The notes under the pieces are model-generated. The model saw nothing but the letters and a program-made list of their open reading frames with translations, searched no databases and was not told the DNA's origin. Below, piece after piece: positions 44,870 to 56,797 of a stretch of DNA of 64,000 nucleotides (position 1 is its first letter; each line of letters begins with the position of its first letter). The position numbers and the translations under genes were made by a program. Origin of the DNA: Inia geoffrensis (taxonomy: Eukaryota > Chordata > Mammalia > Artiodactyla > Iniidae); the NCBI GenBank assembly GCA_036417435.1, contig CM070918.1, positions 32,557,523 to 32,621,522 of the forward strand, in the 5' to 3' direction.

Positions 44870-44996
44870 TTTTGCTTTTTTTCTAAATTTTTTGGCTGCG
44901 CCCTGCCACACATAGGATCTCCCCCAACCAGGGATCACACCCACACCCCCTGTAGTGAAAGGGCAGAGCCTTAACCACTGGACCGCCAGGGACCCC
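44870..44996 (-). repeat. CHR-1-type SINE, diverged
   Basis: T-rich tail, TTTGGCTGCGCCC, 'CCAACCAGGGATCACACCC', then TTAACCACTGGACCGCCAGG. No clear target duplication. Confidence 0.8.
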
Positions 44997-45885
44997 CAAC
45001 CCCAGCCCCAGCCCCTTCTGAGAGGATCATTTTATTTGCTGAATGTCCCAGACATAGAAGAGCCTGGCCCTGGGTGTGTTCACAAATGCAAACAGAAAAT
45101 GGTAGTTTCTGGCTACATTGTGGTCTATCAAGTCTAATGCACAGCCCCACGTAGCATGATTACACACCACCCACAGGTTAACTGTACATCATTTTATTCT
45201 TTCATATCACGAAAAGCTGTGCCTGTGTCATAATTTGGATAATAATATTCAGACTGGAGCAAAGTTCATTTTTTTAATCAGAATGTAAGCTTAAGAAGAA
45301 GTTACTGCCTGGGGCACAGTGAGTGCTAGATGGCAGGGCAGGTGCAAGTGACACCGGTGGAAGCAAAGACGAAGGGGAGAGGGAAAGAAGGGAATTAGTA
45401 ACTGTGTAGGAGCAGAGCTGCATTTACCAGGAAGCTAATAGTGCTTAAATTTCAGGGCCCTTCATTTGCATGCATTCCAAGGCCTGGTACCTAATTTTTA
45501 ATTTGTAATTACGTATTCCTTTCCTAAAAGTGAGCCCGCAGTATTGTATACACTTCAGGCCCCACCACACCTGGATCTGCCCCTTTCCAGAAGGTCTCTT
45601 GAGAGACTCAACCTTTGTTCTTGTATAAGACTCACAAGCACAAAAGAAATGCAAGTGGTATGGGGGATGTGGCGTTTCCACGTTTTCTCCACCGTGAACT
45701 CCAAATCTGAAATTTGCAGGAAGAGCCACATGTAAGCCAGGCAAGGACAACACCCTAAGGAATGGGATGTAGAAAGAGGGTGGAGGTCAGGAATGCACAG
45801 AATTATTGGGCCAATTCCAACCGACTTCCCGAATCCACTGTGGTAGTTCCAGGACTCTGCAGTGTCCAGGTTTGAATCTGGTTGC
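44997..45885. other. Unique sequence, no gene recognised
   Basis: Opposite frames of about 100-120 codons at 45445-45920 have no known domain. Confidence 0.4.
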
Positions 45886-45889
45886 ACAG

Positions 45890-46290
45890 CATGGGGCAGT
45901 GGAAAGACAGTGGCTTGCAATCTGGAAGTCTCTAACTAGTCCTGGCTGGTCTTCTCTAGTCCTCTCTCATTAACTAGCTATGTGGCCCTGGTGCAGTAAC
46001 TTAACCTCTTTGGGTCTACATTTAAGATAACGGTGGGTGCTTTCAGAGTGCTTTGCTTAAATTGCCTTGTTCATCACTGTATTCCCATTGTTGAGTGCAA
46101 TGTAATAATAATAAAAGTAATAATTAGTATTATTTTATATTAATAGCAAAAATTTACATAGTGCTTATAAATGTGGAAACTGAAGTACAAAGCTGTTACT
46201 AAATTTCCCCAGGTCATCCATCTAGTACACGGCAAAGCTGTGATTCAAATTCAAGCAGTCTGGCTCCAGAGTCCCCCTTTTCAATCACTT
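45890..46290. repeat. Forward MIR then reverse MIR
   Basis: 45890-46090 is forward MIR (AGCTATGTGGCCCTGGTGCA, GTAACTTAACCTCTTTGGGT). 46110-46290 is reverse MIR (TTACATAGTGCTTATAAATG, 'GATTCAAATTCAAGCAGTCT', GGCTCCAGAGTCCCCC). Confidence 0.75.
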
Positions 46291-46299
46291 TACATTTTA

Positions 46300-46515
46300 T
46301 TTTATTTTATTTTATTTTTTTTTACGGTATGTAGGCCCCTCACTGTTGTGGCCTCTCCCATTGCGGAGCACAGGCTCCGGACGCGCAGGCTCAGCGGCCA
46401 TGGCTCACGGGCCCAGCCGCTCCGCAGCATGTGGGATCTTCCCAGACCGGGGCATGAACCCGTGTCCCCTGAATCGGCAGGCGGACTCTCAACCACTGCA
46501 CCACCAGGGAAGCCC
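46300..46515 (-). repeat. Short poly(A) CHR SINE (cetacean type)
   Basis: (TTTTA)n tail, CGGTATGTAGGCCCC and the head CCACCAGGGAAGCCC. Target duplication TACATTTTA at 46291-46299 and 46516-46524. Confidence 0.93.
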
Positions 46516-46534
46516 TACATTTTAAATAAATATA

Positions 46535-46612
46535 TTTTTTAACTAATAGATTTTATTTTTTAGAACACTTATAGATTTACAGAAAAATTGAGAGACAGTA
46601 CAGAGAGTTTGA
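46535..46612 (-). repeat. L1 fragment
   Basis: AGATTTACAGAAAAATTGAG and GACAGTACAGAGAGTTTG, the same L1 segment as at 21575-21620. Confidence 0.65.
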
Positions 46613-46689
46613 GGAATGAAGCAACTCAGCAAATGAAGTATCCTTTGATTGAGACCATGATTCACTACCCAAGGTACATGGGAAAGGAA

Positions 46690-47150
46690 CTGGTGAGCTC
46701 TCCATTTTGTATAGGTTACTCCACCTAATTCTCATCGCTAACTGCTTTGTTAAGTAGGTAGCATTAACAGCATTTTTCAGTGAGGAAACTAAGGCTCAGG
46801 GAGGCTAGGGGACTTGTCCCAGGTAATGCAGCAGTTGGAGGTTTAAGACTAGAAAGTTATGATGTATCGGATCCTAAAGGTATGTTTGCCTCTCTGAAAA
46901 CTTCGTAATTATCACCAAAAGGTATTTTGTCTTATGTTTATTTCCCTAACGTTCACCTCTAGTGCCACAGAGTTTTAAAAATGATTTGTAACCTTTTATA
47001 TCTTTCGGTCCAGGAAGGTGGGTGAGGCGGTGATTATGATTCCATTTTATAGAGGAGGCTACTCAGGCTGTAAAAATTAAGATCCTATGATAAGTGCTGA
47101 GGTAGAGTCAGGACTGAAACATGATTTGTTGACTCTCCCTTTTCATTCAA
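46690..47150 (-). repeat. Two reverse MIR fragments
   Basis: 46690-46870 (CAGTGAGGAAACTAAGGCTC, AGGGAGGCTAGGGGACTTGT) and 46970-47150 ('TTCCATTTTATAGAGGAGGC'). Confidence 0.65.
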
Positions 47151-47159
47151 GCATCCCTC

Positions 47160-47685
47160 CATCATAAACTACCTCGTTGCACGTTTACTCTTGCTAAGCC
47201 CACACAGAGGAAATACCTTGTTTGCTCTGAGTCCCCGAGAGGCTGCCTCTCTTCCCAGAGGTTGGCCAAGAAAATTTTTGCAAAACCGAAGCTTTGACTT
47301 CGCTTAAGTCCTTTACTACATGTTTGGCATTTTATCTGCTCGATTGCCAAAGCATGGAGAGAAAGGGTTAACTGTGACATTTTCTTTTCCCCCCTGTACT
47401 GAACCAACCCAAGGGGGAGTTGGCTGTTTTCAGTTAAAGAAGGCACTGATTCTGATGGCACAATGAGAAACTGCATTGCCAGTGTTGGAAACCCATTTCA
47501 TGATGGCAGCAAAGAGAGGGTTTCCACTCTGCCCTCAGCTCTCCGGCCAATATAAGTTTACTTCTGAAGCAAAAGCAAATTATCTTTGGCACTTCCCCTT
47601 CCTTGACAGCCTCAAGCTGGAGGCGCCCAAATTATTACCCCAGAGCAGAGCATATTCTTTTACGTTTGTTTGTTTGTTTTTACTT
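47160..47685. other. Unique sequence, no gene recognised
   Basis: Nothing recognised; opposite-strand frames of about 100 codons show no domain. Confidence 0.4.
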
Positions 47686-47689
47686 GATC

Positions 47690-47989
47690 TTATTTTGAAA
47701 AAATTTCAAACCCATGGAAATGGTGCAAGAATGAGGCGTCCTAGATTAAGAAGGGTTTACTTGACGTTTTTATTTTAATTTTTTATACAATTTTTAAAGA
47801 TTACACTCCATTTACATTTGTTACAAAATGTTGGTTGTATTCCCCATATTGTACAATACATCCTGGTAGCCTGTCTTACACCCAGTAATTTGTACCTCCC
47901 ACTACCCACCTCCTGTACCGCCCCTGCCCCACCCGAGGGTTACTTAACTTTAAAAACCTTATTTAATGTAATCTTATTTTACTTTAAAA

Positions 47990-48022
<33 letters not shown>

Positions 48023-48690
48023 TGGTATGCGGGCCTCTCACTGTTGTGGCCTCTCCCGTTGCGGAGCACAGGCTCCGGACGCGCAGGCTCAGCGGCCATG
48101 GCTCACGGGCCCAGCCGCTCCGCGGCCTGTGGGACCTTCCCGGACCGGGGCACGAACCCGTGTCCCCTGCGTGGGCAGGCGGGCTGTCAACCACTGCGCC
48201 ACCAGGGAAGCCCTAAAATGTTAATTTTATTTATTTTGACTAGGAGTTACATTTGTCTGGTTCAAAATTCAAGAGGATATACAGTGAGAAGTCTCTCCCA
48301 AACCTTGTCCCCCATTATCCAGTGTCCTTTTCTAGAAGAAGCCAATGATTCAGTTTATTATGTACCCTTCCAGAGATATTTCATATGTATACAAGAAAAT
48401 ATAATTGTATGCATGTATTCTTGTTTTGCCTTTTTTTCCCCATGATAGCATACTCTGTTACCCCACATCTTGGTTTTGTATTTGAAATCATTCTAATTCC
48501 ATTCATAGAGAGTACTCTCAATTTTTAAAAAATGATTTTATTGTATTCCATTGTATGGGTATTCCATAATTTGGTTAACCAGGTCCCCAAGGTGATCACT
48601 TAAGTTGTTTCTAAACTTTTGCCTTTACTGACAGTACTGTAATGAATAACCCTGTACATGTGTTATTCCTTAGGATAGATTGTAATAGAG
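47690..48690 (-). repeat. Antisense L1 3'-region with nested SINE
   Basis: Reverse L1-like text on both sides of the SINE ('CCCCATATTGTACAATACAT'; GGTTCAAAATTCAAGAGGAT; 'GTATTCCATTGTATGGGTAT'). Non-coding. Confidence 0.6.
48000..48213 (-). repeat. Short poly(A) CHR SINE (cetacean type)
   Basis: T run of about 20, TGTGGTATGCGGGCCTCTCA, head CCACCAGGGAAGCCC. Target duplication TAAAATATTAATTTT / TAAAATGTTAATTTT (47985-47999, 48214-48228), one mismatch. Confidence 0.95.
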
Positions 48691-48699
48691 ACCAGAACT

Positions 48700-49710
48700 A
48701 AGGCTCTACTATGAGATTATGTCCGGGAGGTTTCATAAGTTCAGGTACTTAGAAGGCAGGTCATTCCTTGCCTCTGTTCTACACTCCTTTGATCTGTGAT
48801 TGGTAGCCTAATCTTACATGCTCCAGGTCTTTAAATTCTCACTGGTGCTATCTCCAGTCACAGCAGTGATAAAAGAACTTTCAGCATTTTCTCGTGCTAA
48901 GATGGTCTGTTTCTCACTCGTCTCTGGTGCCCACCTCTGCTCAGAACATTGGCCAGTTAGTTCAACAAATAGTACCTGTGTTGCTACCATGAATCTAAAC
49001 TGGTCTGGGACCCATCAGTCAGTTTGTGTTCTGACCTTGGTGCCAGGTTAGAACACTTAAACCAGAAGTTCAGGCTTCATGCTGTTTGTATTTGAGAAAT
49101 AAATCAAAGTTTCCCAAGTGTGCTGTTAGAAGAATTCAAAGAAGCATGGTAAAAAAGGTATAAATACCAACAACAACAACAAAAATGATAAACAGTTATT
49201 TCCCAAAGGACAGCTGGAAGGCAGTGCTGCGAAGTTAAGTAGCCAGGAACATCCTCTGTTGCTTTTTCAGATTAGGTCTTGTTACATATATTTACTACGA
49301 CACATTTCAGACAAAGAACTAAACTCCATCATTGTTAGCTCAGAGGAAAAGAAGAAAGGTTCATAATCTAGTTAAAGATGCAACTGCCACAATAAACACA
49401 CACACACACCACACCGCCACCATCACCATACCCCATCCCCCACACCTTACATATGGTGTGGTTACACTGTAGCATTTTGAAAAAAAAAAAAAAAGCAATC
49501 TCATTTAGCATCCTGTTTCCCAGATGGGCTACCCTACATCTATTCTAAATATTAAAAAAAAAAAAAAGGACTGTATTTCGTCCTTGAAAATATTTAGGAA
49601 AGGAAATACGTACGTTCGTTCCACCAAATATATATGTGTATAAAGGAAAGATTACATCAAAACTTCTGAGCAACCTTCCAGCTTTAAAATATGTAGTCAC
49701 TGTCATCATC
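48700..49710. other. Unique sequence with short simple repeats
   Basis: (CA)n at about 49396-49412 and A runs near 49482-49495 and 49553-49567. No gene recognised. Confidence 0.45.
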
Positions 49711-49724
49711 AAGAAGTTCTCCTT

Positions 49725-50053
49725 GGACTTCCCTGGTGGCACAGTGGTTAAAAATCCGCCTGCCAATGCAGGGGACACGGGTTCGAGCCCTGGTTCGGGA
49801 AGATCCCACATGCCACAGATCAACTAAGCCGGTGCGTCACAACTACTGAGCCTGTGCTTTAGAGCCCGTGAGCCACAACTACTGAAGCCCACGCACCTAG
49901 AGCCCGTGCTCCGCAACGAGAGAAGCCACCACAATGAGAAGCCCGCGCGCCACAATGAAGAGTAGCCCCCTCTCGCCGCAACTAGAGAAAGCCTGCACTC
50001 AGCAACGAAGACCCAATGCAGCCAAAAATAAATAAACTTATATTAAAAAAAAA
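49725..50053 (+). repeat. CHR SINE, long form
   Basis: GGACTTCCCTGGTGGCACAG to AGCCAAAAATAAATAAACTT and an A run. Target duplication AAGTTCTCCTT at 49714-49724 and 50054-50064. Confidence 0.95.
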
Positions 50054-50081
50054 AAGTTCTCCTTTCCATCTGTTAACTATT

Positions 50082-50286
50082 TTTAAAAAAATATTTATTT
50101 GGTTGCCCCAAGTCTTAGTTGCAGCAGGCGGGCTCCTCAGTTGCGGCACGTGGACTCCTTAGTTGTGTCATGGGAACTCTTGGTTGCGTCATGCATGTGG
50201 GCTCTAGTTCCCTGACCAGGGATCGAACCTGGGCCCCCTGCATTGGGAGTGCAGAGTCTTAACCACTGCACCACCAGGGATGTCCC
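50082..50286 (-). repeat. CHR-group SINE, intermediate form
   Basis: Tail TTTTAAAAAAATATTTATTT, 'GCCCCAAGTCTTAGTTGCAG', 'CCTGACCAGGGATCGAACCT', head CACCAGGGATGTCCC. Perfect target duplication CTGTTAACTATT at 50070-50081 and 50287-50298. Confidence 0.93.
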
Positions 50287-50342
50287 CTGTTAACTATTGA
50301 AATAATTGTCACCCGAGGCTTGAGCATGATACGTGACAAGTT

Positions 50343-51005
50343 CATTTATTTCATAAACCTTTATTGAGTATCTACTGTGGACCAGGCACTGCCACAGCAC
50401 TGAGGATGTGGTGGACAGACAGAGATCTTTATCCCATGGGGCTTATGTTCTAGTGGAGGCGGAGAGACAGTAAACAACAGCAAAAGATACAGTATATCAC
50501 ATGGTGCTAAGTGATATGGGGACAAATAAAGCAGGGGACGCAGTAGGGAGTGTGGGGACGAGGGGGGAGGGTCACATTTTTAAAAAATTTAATTAATTAT
50601 TTTATTTTGGGCTGCGTTGTGTCTTCGTTGCTGCACGCGGGCTTTCTCTAGTTGCGGTGAGCTGCTCTTCGTTGCGGTGCGTGGGCTTCTCATTGCGGTG
50701 GCTTCTCTTGTTCCGGAGCACGGGCTCTAGGCACGTGGGCTTCAGTAGTTGTAGCATGCAGGCTCAGTAGTTGTGGCTCACGGACTCTAGAGCGCAGGTT
50801 CGGTAGTTGTGGCGCACGGGCTTACTTGCTCTGCGGCATGTGGGATCTTCCCGGACCAGGGCTCGAACCCGTGTCCCCTGCATTGGCGGGTGGATTCTTA
50901 ACCACTGAGCCACCAGGGAGGCCCGAGGGTCACAATTTTAATTTGTGAGGTTAAGGAAGGCCTCACTGAGAAAGTAGCATTTGAACAAAGTCCTGGAGGA
51001 GGGGA
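50343..51005 (+). repeat. Old dispersed repeat interrupted by a SINE
   Basis: ACCTTTATTGAGTATCTACT, 'CCATGGGGCTTATGTTCTAG', 'GGTGCTAAGTGATATGGGGA', then beyond the SINE 'AAGGAAGGCCTCACTGAGAA'. Same unnamed family as 16015-17110. Confidence 0.6.
50577..50924 (-). repeat. CHR SINE, long form, nested
   Basis: AT-rich tail, GGGCTGCGTTGTGTCTTCGT, head CCACCAGGGAGGCCC. Target duplication GAGGGTCACA at 50567-50576 and 50925-50934. Confidence 0.94.
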
Positions 51006-52335
51006 GGTGATATAATGGTGGCCCTTCAGGTACAAAGTAAATAAACCTCCTTTGTGGTATAATTGGAGGGTAAGCCCTTTTTATCTCCAAATGTTCTTTT
51101 CACCAACTAATCATGATCCCTAAAATTCTGTTATTAGTGATACACACTTAGGTTAAGATGCTAAAATAAAAAATACACAGTTCTGAACTATTAAAACCTT
51201 TGGGTGAATTTGTTTATCTGATACTTTTGTAAGTTACAGTGATGCAGGAGAGTAAGGTGATTGAACAGGGGGAGGTATGTGCAGTGATAACAGATTTGAA
51301 GACGTGCAAGGAGCAAGAAGGTGACACAAGGGCCTGGGTTGCCGCCACTGGGAGCAGGACTGACTCCTCCTTAAGAATTGCTCTCATTTTGCCTGCTGTG
51401 TCCACGCCCATGTTGCCCAGTCCTGGGGCTGATCCTGGGGTTCTCAGCCAGTTCCTCCTGACCATAGTGCTAAGGGAGATGCTCTGGGATGCAGGAAACA
51501 GGCTGATGGGTGGTTTAATAACATCTCCCGGGGGGCTCGGCAGAGTGTTTGGAGTTGTGCTGCAGACAGTCGTGTAAAAGGGGACACACAGGAAAGCAAG
51601 TCTGAGACTTGTAGCTCTATTAGTCTATGGTTAATTTAACAGCTCTCAGAAAAATAAACGAGTCAGGAAACTCTGAAAGTTTCCTCCTTAATCAATGCAG
51701 GAAAGCATCATTATGTATGATGACATTCACCTCATCTTTTGAAATGACATTATCCCCTATGTCTGTATCTTAGGTTTACCTTTGTTCCTATAAGTCCCAT
51801 TCTCAAAAAATCCTTCTATAGACAAAAGCTTTAGACCATGGGTCACAAACTCAAATGCCTACAGGGACCAGAGAATAATGGACACAAGTAGGTAGGGATT
51901 GGTGGGGACCGAGACACAGTGGAGAGTGCTTGCCTCTCCTCAGCTCCTGGGAGTGTTATCAACTGGGAATGAAAGTTCAGTATTGCTAGAATTTTTTCAT
52001 TTTTCAACAGCAGGTGGAAATCCAAATTTTTAGGCAAAATCTTCTGATTTTTAAATGTTGGCAACCAGTCCAAGACAGTTGGATACACTGTACAGGCCAT
52101 TTATGATGTCTGATATAAACGGAGAATTTTGGTGCATTATGGAACACGATAGCAAAGGTAGGCAGACGAGGGACATCTGATCAACCTGCAAGTCTGAGAA
52201 GGTAAATTTTTTAGGGAGTTGACTGCTTTGCCAAGGTTCTGCCTCATCTCTTTAACCAGTTATCTTGGGAAATAAATCAAAATTTCCCAAGTGTGCTATT
52301 TGAAGAATTCAAAGCTAGGAACCTTGGAGTCGTCC
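51006..52335. other. Unique sequence, no gene recognised
   Basis: A plus-strand frame of 112 codons at 51239-51577 has no known domain. Confidence 0.45.
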
Positions 52336-52339
52336 TGGT

Positions 52340-52485
52340 GGCATGGGAGAAAATGCTGAACAGAGAATTCAGAGGCCTGGGTCCTAGTGTTGGTTCCTTC
52401 ACAAACTCAGGGTGCTACCTTGGGTGGATCTCTCAGTCCCTTGGGGTTTAATTAATTCCCTTATCTGCAGAATGAAGAGCTGGAC
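52340..52485 (+). repeat. MIR SINE fragment
   Basis: Forward MIR: AATTCAGAGGCCTGGGTCCT, 'CTACCTTGGGTGGATCTCTC', then a degraded 3' part. Confidence 0.65.
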
Positions 52486-53155
52486 TTAACGGATTTTTAG
52501 AACGTCCCCCTCCAAGCCCAGGAAGTCTTCAGACATGCATTCAAGGGGTGGAGAAGGGCAGGGCATCCCAAAGCTCACAGAAAGGCTGCTCAGCTTTTGT
52601 TCTGTTTTTTTCAGTCGGGACTTCTGCTTTTCTGTGTTTTAGATCTTGAGCTTCTGAAAAAAAAAAAAAAGAAATCTTTTTAAAGAAAGAGTTTCCTCAT
52701 TTTCAAAAAAGTTTCAAAATCATTGAATTAGTTTATCAGTATCAGTAATATGTTATTAGTTGAGGTTTGCAAACTCTATGAGGTGTGCAGCTAATCGAAA
52801 TGATAGGTCTTTTCTCCATTTGTCTACCACTGCTTGTCTGGTTACAACTGCTGCCAGCTCCCACCTCAGGCAGAAATCAAATCAACAAGTGGCCAACAAA
52901 TAGTTTAGGAAGATCTGACACATGACCCAGTTCAATAGCTTGTTTGGGGGGATTTAAGAAAATCTTTCTTTTGGTGATCAGATGTGTTGTTTTTGTGATA
53001 CCATATATACCTATAAAATAGAGTCATATTTGCTACTAAATAAGCTTTTCCTGGTTCACACGATTTGGTAAATTACATCAACATTTCACAGTGATCTGCA
53101 GCTTTCAGGGACTCTGACACTGGGAGAAATCTGAAAATCACTTGACTGACTTTTT
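52486..53155. other. Unique sequence, no gene recognised
   Basis: A run at 52657-52670; otherwise featureless. Confidence 0.4.
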
Positions 53156-53159
53156 AAAA

Positions 53160-53345
53160 TTAGCTATAATTTATTGATAATCTAATATGTGCCGGTTTTA
53201 GGTATATCATCTCTAAGCTTCAGATTATTTGGACTGCAAAAGAGATATTTTTAATCTCTATTTTACTAATAAATAAAGAAACTAAGGCTAGGTGAGGTTA
53301 AAGACTTACCTGGACCACATAGGATTCTAACCCATACCTGTCCCA
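53160..53345 (-). repeat. MIR SINE
   Basis: Reverse MIR: 'ATAATCTAATATGTGCCGG', 'TAATAAATAAAGAAACTAAG', 'GGACCACATAGGATTCTAAC'. Diverged. Confidence 0.6.
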
Positions 53346-53850
53346 GCATGTTCTCAGCCAGACAACCTCAAAGGTCGCTTCTAACCTTGAGAAGTTAGGA
53401 GGCAGGAGTTCTTCTGTTTTAAGCTGTCCTAGAATCAAGTGCAAAACTGCTGTCAACTTGCAACTTTCCAGATCCTCTTACCTACTGAAACCCTTGAATT
53501 AAGTTTTGTTAACTCACAGTCATTCAAGTTTAGTGCCCTGATCTTTACTAATAAGAGGGTCTCTGAATTTAAATAGTCCCTTGCATAGCCAGGACATCTT
53601 CTGTAGGAGATGAAAGAACTTTAGATCAGACTTTTGGGGATGAATAAGTGGATTTATCGTGTTATGTCTGTACTTGGCCAAGCTGAGTTTCTCCTGTTGC
53701 AAAAGAAACGGCTTTCCCTGTTGGGTGATCTACATACTGTTCTGGTCTAATGGATTCAGTTTCCCTAGTGGACAACTTTTTTGTTCAACACTTTGCTGGG
53801 CACATAGTATAACCTAGGTCAGTATTTCTAATGACTGTAACCACTGGATT
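53346..53850. other. Unique sequence, no gene recognised
   Basis: Ends in a (TTTA)n run at 53849-53870. Confidence 0.4.
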
Positions 53851-53890
53851 TATTTATTTATTTATTTATTTGCTTAAAAGTTCACCCACA

Positions 53891-54245
53891 TGGGCTTCCT
53901 TGGTGGCGCAGTGGTTAAGAATCTGCCTGCCAATGCAAGGGACACGGGTTCGAGTCCTGGTCTGGGAAGATCCCACATGCCATGGGGCAGCTGAGCCCAT
54001 GCACCACAACTACTGAGCCTGCGCTCTAGAGCCCGTGAGCCACAACTACTGGAGCCCACACACCTAGAGCCCGTGCTCCGCAACAGGAGAAGCCACCTCA
54101 ATGAGAAGCCCGTGCACCGCAACGAAGAGTAGTCCCCTCTCGCCGCAAGCTAGAGAAAGCCCACGTGCAGCAACAAAGACCCAATGCAACCAAAAATAAA
54201 TAAATTAAATAAATAATTTTTTTTAAAAAGAGCTTATAAAATAAT
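53891..54245 (+). repeat. CHR SINE, long form
   Basis: GGGCTTCCTTGGTGGCGCAG to AACCAAAAATAAATAAATTA. Target duplication GTTCACCCACA / GTTCACCTACA at 53880-53890 and 54246-54256. Confidence 0.93.
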
Positions 54246-54344
54246 GTTCACCTACAAGACAGTAGACCAGTAATTTTCATTTACACATTGCAACATTTTC
54301 AGAGAATAATGTTTGTGAACATTATTAGTAAGAAACAGAAACCT

Positions 54345-54480
54345 GAGGCAGAGAGCATAGGTGTTCTGATTCTCATTTAACAGGCAAGAAAAATTGCTTA
54401 TAATTCATTCAGTTGGCAAGTGGTAGGGCCTGAATTTCTACTTGTAATCCTGTGTGCTCCATTTTACTAAAGTCACTTGG
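54345..54480 (-). repeat. MIR SINE fragment
   Basis: Reverse MIR with 'TTGGCAAGTGGTAGGGCCTG' and 'TGCTCCATTTTACTAAAGT'. Diverged. Confidence 0.5.
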
Positions 54481-54863
54481 TTTTTCTAACTGGAGGCAAA
54501 ACCAGTTGACTTTCAGCATGAATCTAGGTTTTGTTAACAGTTCTGATGGTGATTTTGAAAAATAAAGAAAAAATAGTTTATTAATTGCACAGCTTGAGAA
54601 AAATATCAATAACTATTGCTTTTCCTTAAAAAAAAAAAAAGTAGACATCCCAATTATTCATAAGGTCTTCAGATTTAGAGTTTGCCATAACAAAAAAATA
54701 TGGACAAGTGTTTCTGAGCCCACCACTACTTGGTCTCTGTTTACTGCAAGAAAGAGGATGGAATTTGGCCACATCCCTCTGGGAGCATTGTTTTTTATTC
54801 GCTTTGCACTTGAGTGATTGGTTGATTGCCTCTGACTTCTACCGCTATATGAAGGGGTTTGTT
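54481..54863. other. Unique sequence, no gene recognised
   Basis: Nothing recognised. Confidence 0.4.
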
Positions 54864-54872
54864 GATGACTTT

Positions 54873-55073
54873 CTTTTTTTTGCTGTACGCGGGCCTCTCA
54901 CCGCTGTGGCCTCTCCCGCCGTGGAGCACAGGCTCTGGACGCGCAGGCCCAGCGGCCATGGCTCACGGGCCCAGCCGCTCCGCGGCATGTGGGATCCTCC
55001 CAGACCGGGGCACGAACCCGTGTCCCCTGTATCGGCAGGCGGACTCCCAACCACTGCACCACCAGGGAAGCCC
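54873..55073 (-). repeat. Short poly(A) CHR SINE (cetacean type)
   Basis: Short T tail, GCTGTACGCGGGCCTCTCAC, head CCACCAGGGAAGCCC. Perfect target duplication GATGACTTT at 54864-54872 and 55074-55082. Confidence 0.94.
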
Positions 55074-55384
55074 GATGACTTTATTTTATGAAGGCAGAGA
55101 GCAGTGTGCTGGAACTTTCCCCTTTGAGTTTGAGGTTTTGAGAGCAGGTCCTAACAGATGAACCTCAGTTACTTGGGTGCCTTTTCTCTTTCTTTCCTGG
55201 GAGGTTAATTTTTCATTTGGTTTGTGCCTAATTCTGCCCCTTTGTGATAGCGAGGCAGGTATTCAGAAGCCACAAGGGTAGTCTGAAGAACACTTTAGGT
55301 TGCCCTAGACAGAGGTGACACAGAAACGACTCACCTAGAGGATGAGAACACGGTAGTTGGGTAGTTATTCAGTTTCGTGTCACT

Positions 55385-55555
55385 TAGAGCAGTACTTTCT
55401 ACCTTGGCTGCACAAGCAATGACACAAAGAGGTTTTAAAACATATTGGTGCCTGAGACCCATCACCCCTAGGTTGGGGCAGGGTCTAAGCAAAGGTAACT
55501 TTTAGGTTTCCCAGGTGATTCTAGTATGCAGTTAGTTTTGAGAATCTCTCATTGA
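55385..55555 (+). repeat. hAT (MER20-like) remnant
   Basis: 'GCAGTACTTTCTACCTTGGC', 'GGTGCCTGAGACCCATCACC', 'TTTCCCAGGTGATTCTAGTA' and a TTTTGAGAATCTCTC end, in the same order as at 14940-15120. Confidence 0.5.
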
Positions 55556-55675
55556 GGCTTCCAATATCTTATTCAAAACCAGGTGAGATAACCCCAAATG
55601 ACAGCAGTTCTTTCTTCCAGGACATTACAGGTATTTTGTGTGAACATTTCATTCAGTGGAAAATACACATTTCTT

Positions 55676-55917
55676 TTTTTTTCTTTCTTTTTTTTTTAAG
55701 TGAGATTTAAAAAAAAATTTTTATTTTATATTGAAGCACAGTTGATTAACAATGTTGTGTTAGTTTCAGGTGTACAGCAAAGTGATTCAGTTATACATAT
55801 ACGTGTATCTGTTCTTTTTCAAATTCTTTTCCCATTCTGGTCATTACGGAATATTGAGTAGAGTTCCCTGTGCTATACAGTAGGTCCTAGTTGGTTATCT
55901 ATTATAAATATAGTGGT
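55676..55917 (-). mobile_element. Young 5'-truncated L1 insertion
   Basis: About 240 bp of reverse L1 3' UTR ('ACAATGTTGTGTTAGTTTCA', GTAGAGTTCCCTGTGCTATA), with the T-rich tail on the left. Perfect 17-bp target duplication GAAAATACACATTTCTT at 55659-55675 and 55918-55934. The intact duplication suggests a fairly recent insertion. Confidence 0.93.
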
Positions 55918-55929
55918 GAAAATACACAT

Positions 55930-56220
55930 TTCTTGAGCACCTGTGTTCTAGGTGCTGAGAATACTTCCAGGAACAAGACTGATCCTGCCTTGGCCTCAAG
56001 GTGCTTGGTTTCTAGTGGGCAGAGACAAACACACACACAGGACTGTGGTGTTTAGGAGGAAACCACCTGAGTAATTAGGGGTCAATGAAGGCCTCTGTGA
56101 AGAGCAGCCATACCTAGAGCCTACGGAAAGGCAGAGGGAATAGAGGGTGAAAAGTTCCCGAGACAAGGAAGAGTGGTATGTTTGAGGAACAGAAAAGACT
56201 GCAGTCACTTTTGTTTATCT
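55930..56220 (+). repeat. Old dispersed repeat, internally deleted
   Basis: 'TTGAGCACCTGTGTTCTAGG', 'GAACAAGACTGATCCTGCCT', then 'GTGGTATGTTTGAGGAACAG'. Same unnamed family as 16015-17110; the L1 at 55676 inserted at its left edge. Confidence 0.5.
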
Positions 56221-56782
56221 ACAAACAGGAGTGCCAGAGAATGAGCAAGCTCCAGCCTGACATTTCTTATAGTTTCCACAAATCACTCAGTATGTTCTTG
56301 CCAAATAGTACACACTCTGCAAAGGGAACACAAGGAGAAGTGTCTTCTAGGAGCCAGGGTACTGTGTGCTGGATGAAGACGGCTCCATGGGATTAGCCAA
56401 AAATTGCTGACTCTGAGCAAAAGTCAGGCAGTCCTCCATGACACTGAGATAAACCGTGAAAAAAGGGAAAATTCAATTACGTATTTGATATCCAGAGGAT
56501 TTGGCCTAATTCTTTGGTCTTTTATCTTGTTGCTAACCATCACTCAAATACAGCCAATCAGCAAGGCAGAACTGGCCCCATTTTGGAAGAAATTCAGTTC
56601 TCTGACATACTAGTTTTGAGGTCTCTACCCAGCCAAACTTTCTGGAAGGTGAAATGTTTGTCAACTATTTGTAATGTTGGAGAAATCAAATATGTGCCTG
56701 TAGGAGACAATTTCTATGAATTTCTTGTTTTAAGAAACATTGACTCAGCCCCTTTCCTGGTTTCCACACAAGACTTCTACTT
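56221..56782. other. Unique sequence, no gene recognised
   Basis: Frames of 69-122 codons end in repeats or lack domains. Confidence 0.4.
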
Positions 56783-56797
56783 AAACTGTGCAGGGTC

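Noticed and set aside
50905..50924. SINE head CCACCAGGGAGGCCC as a CTCF site
   Set aside because: Resembles the CTCF core only in its first half; the invariant GGC is displaced by one base.
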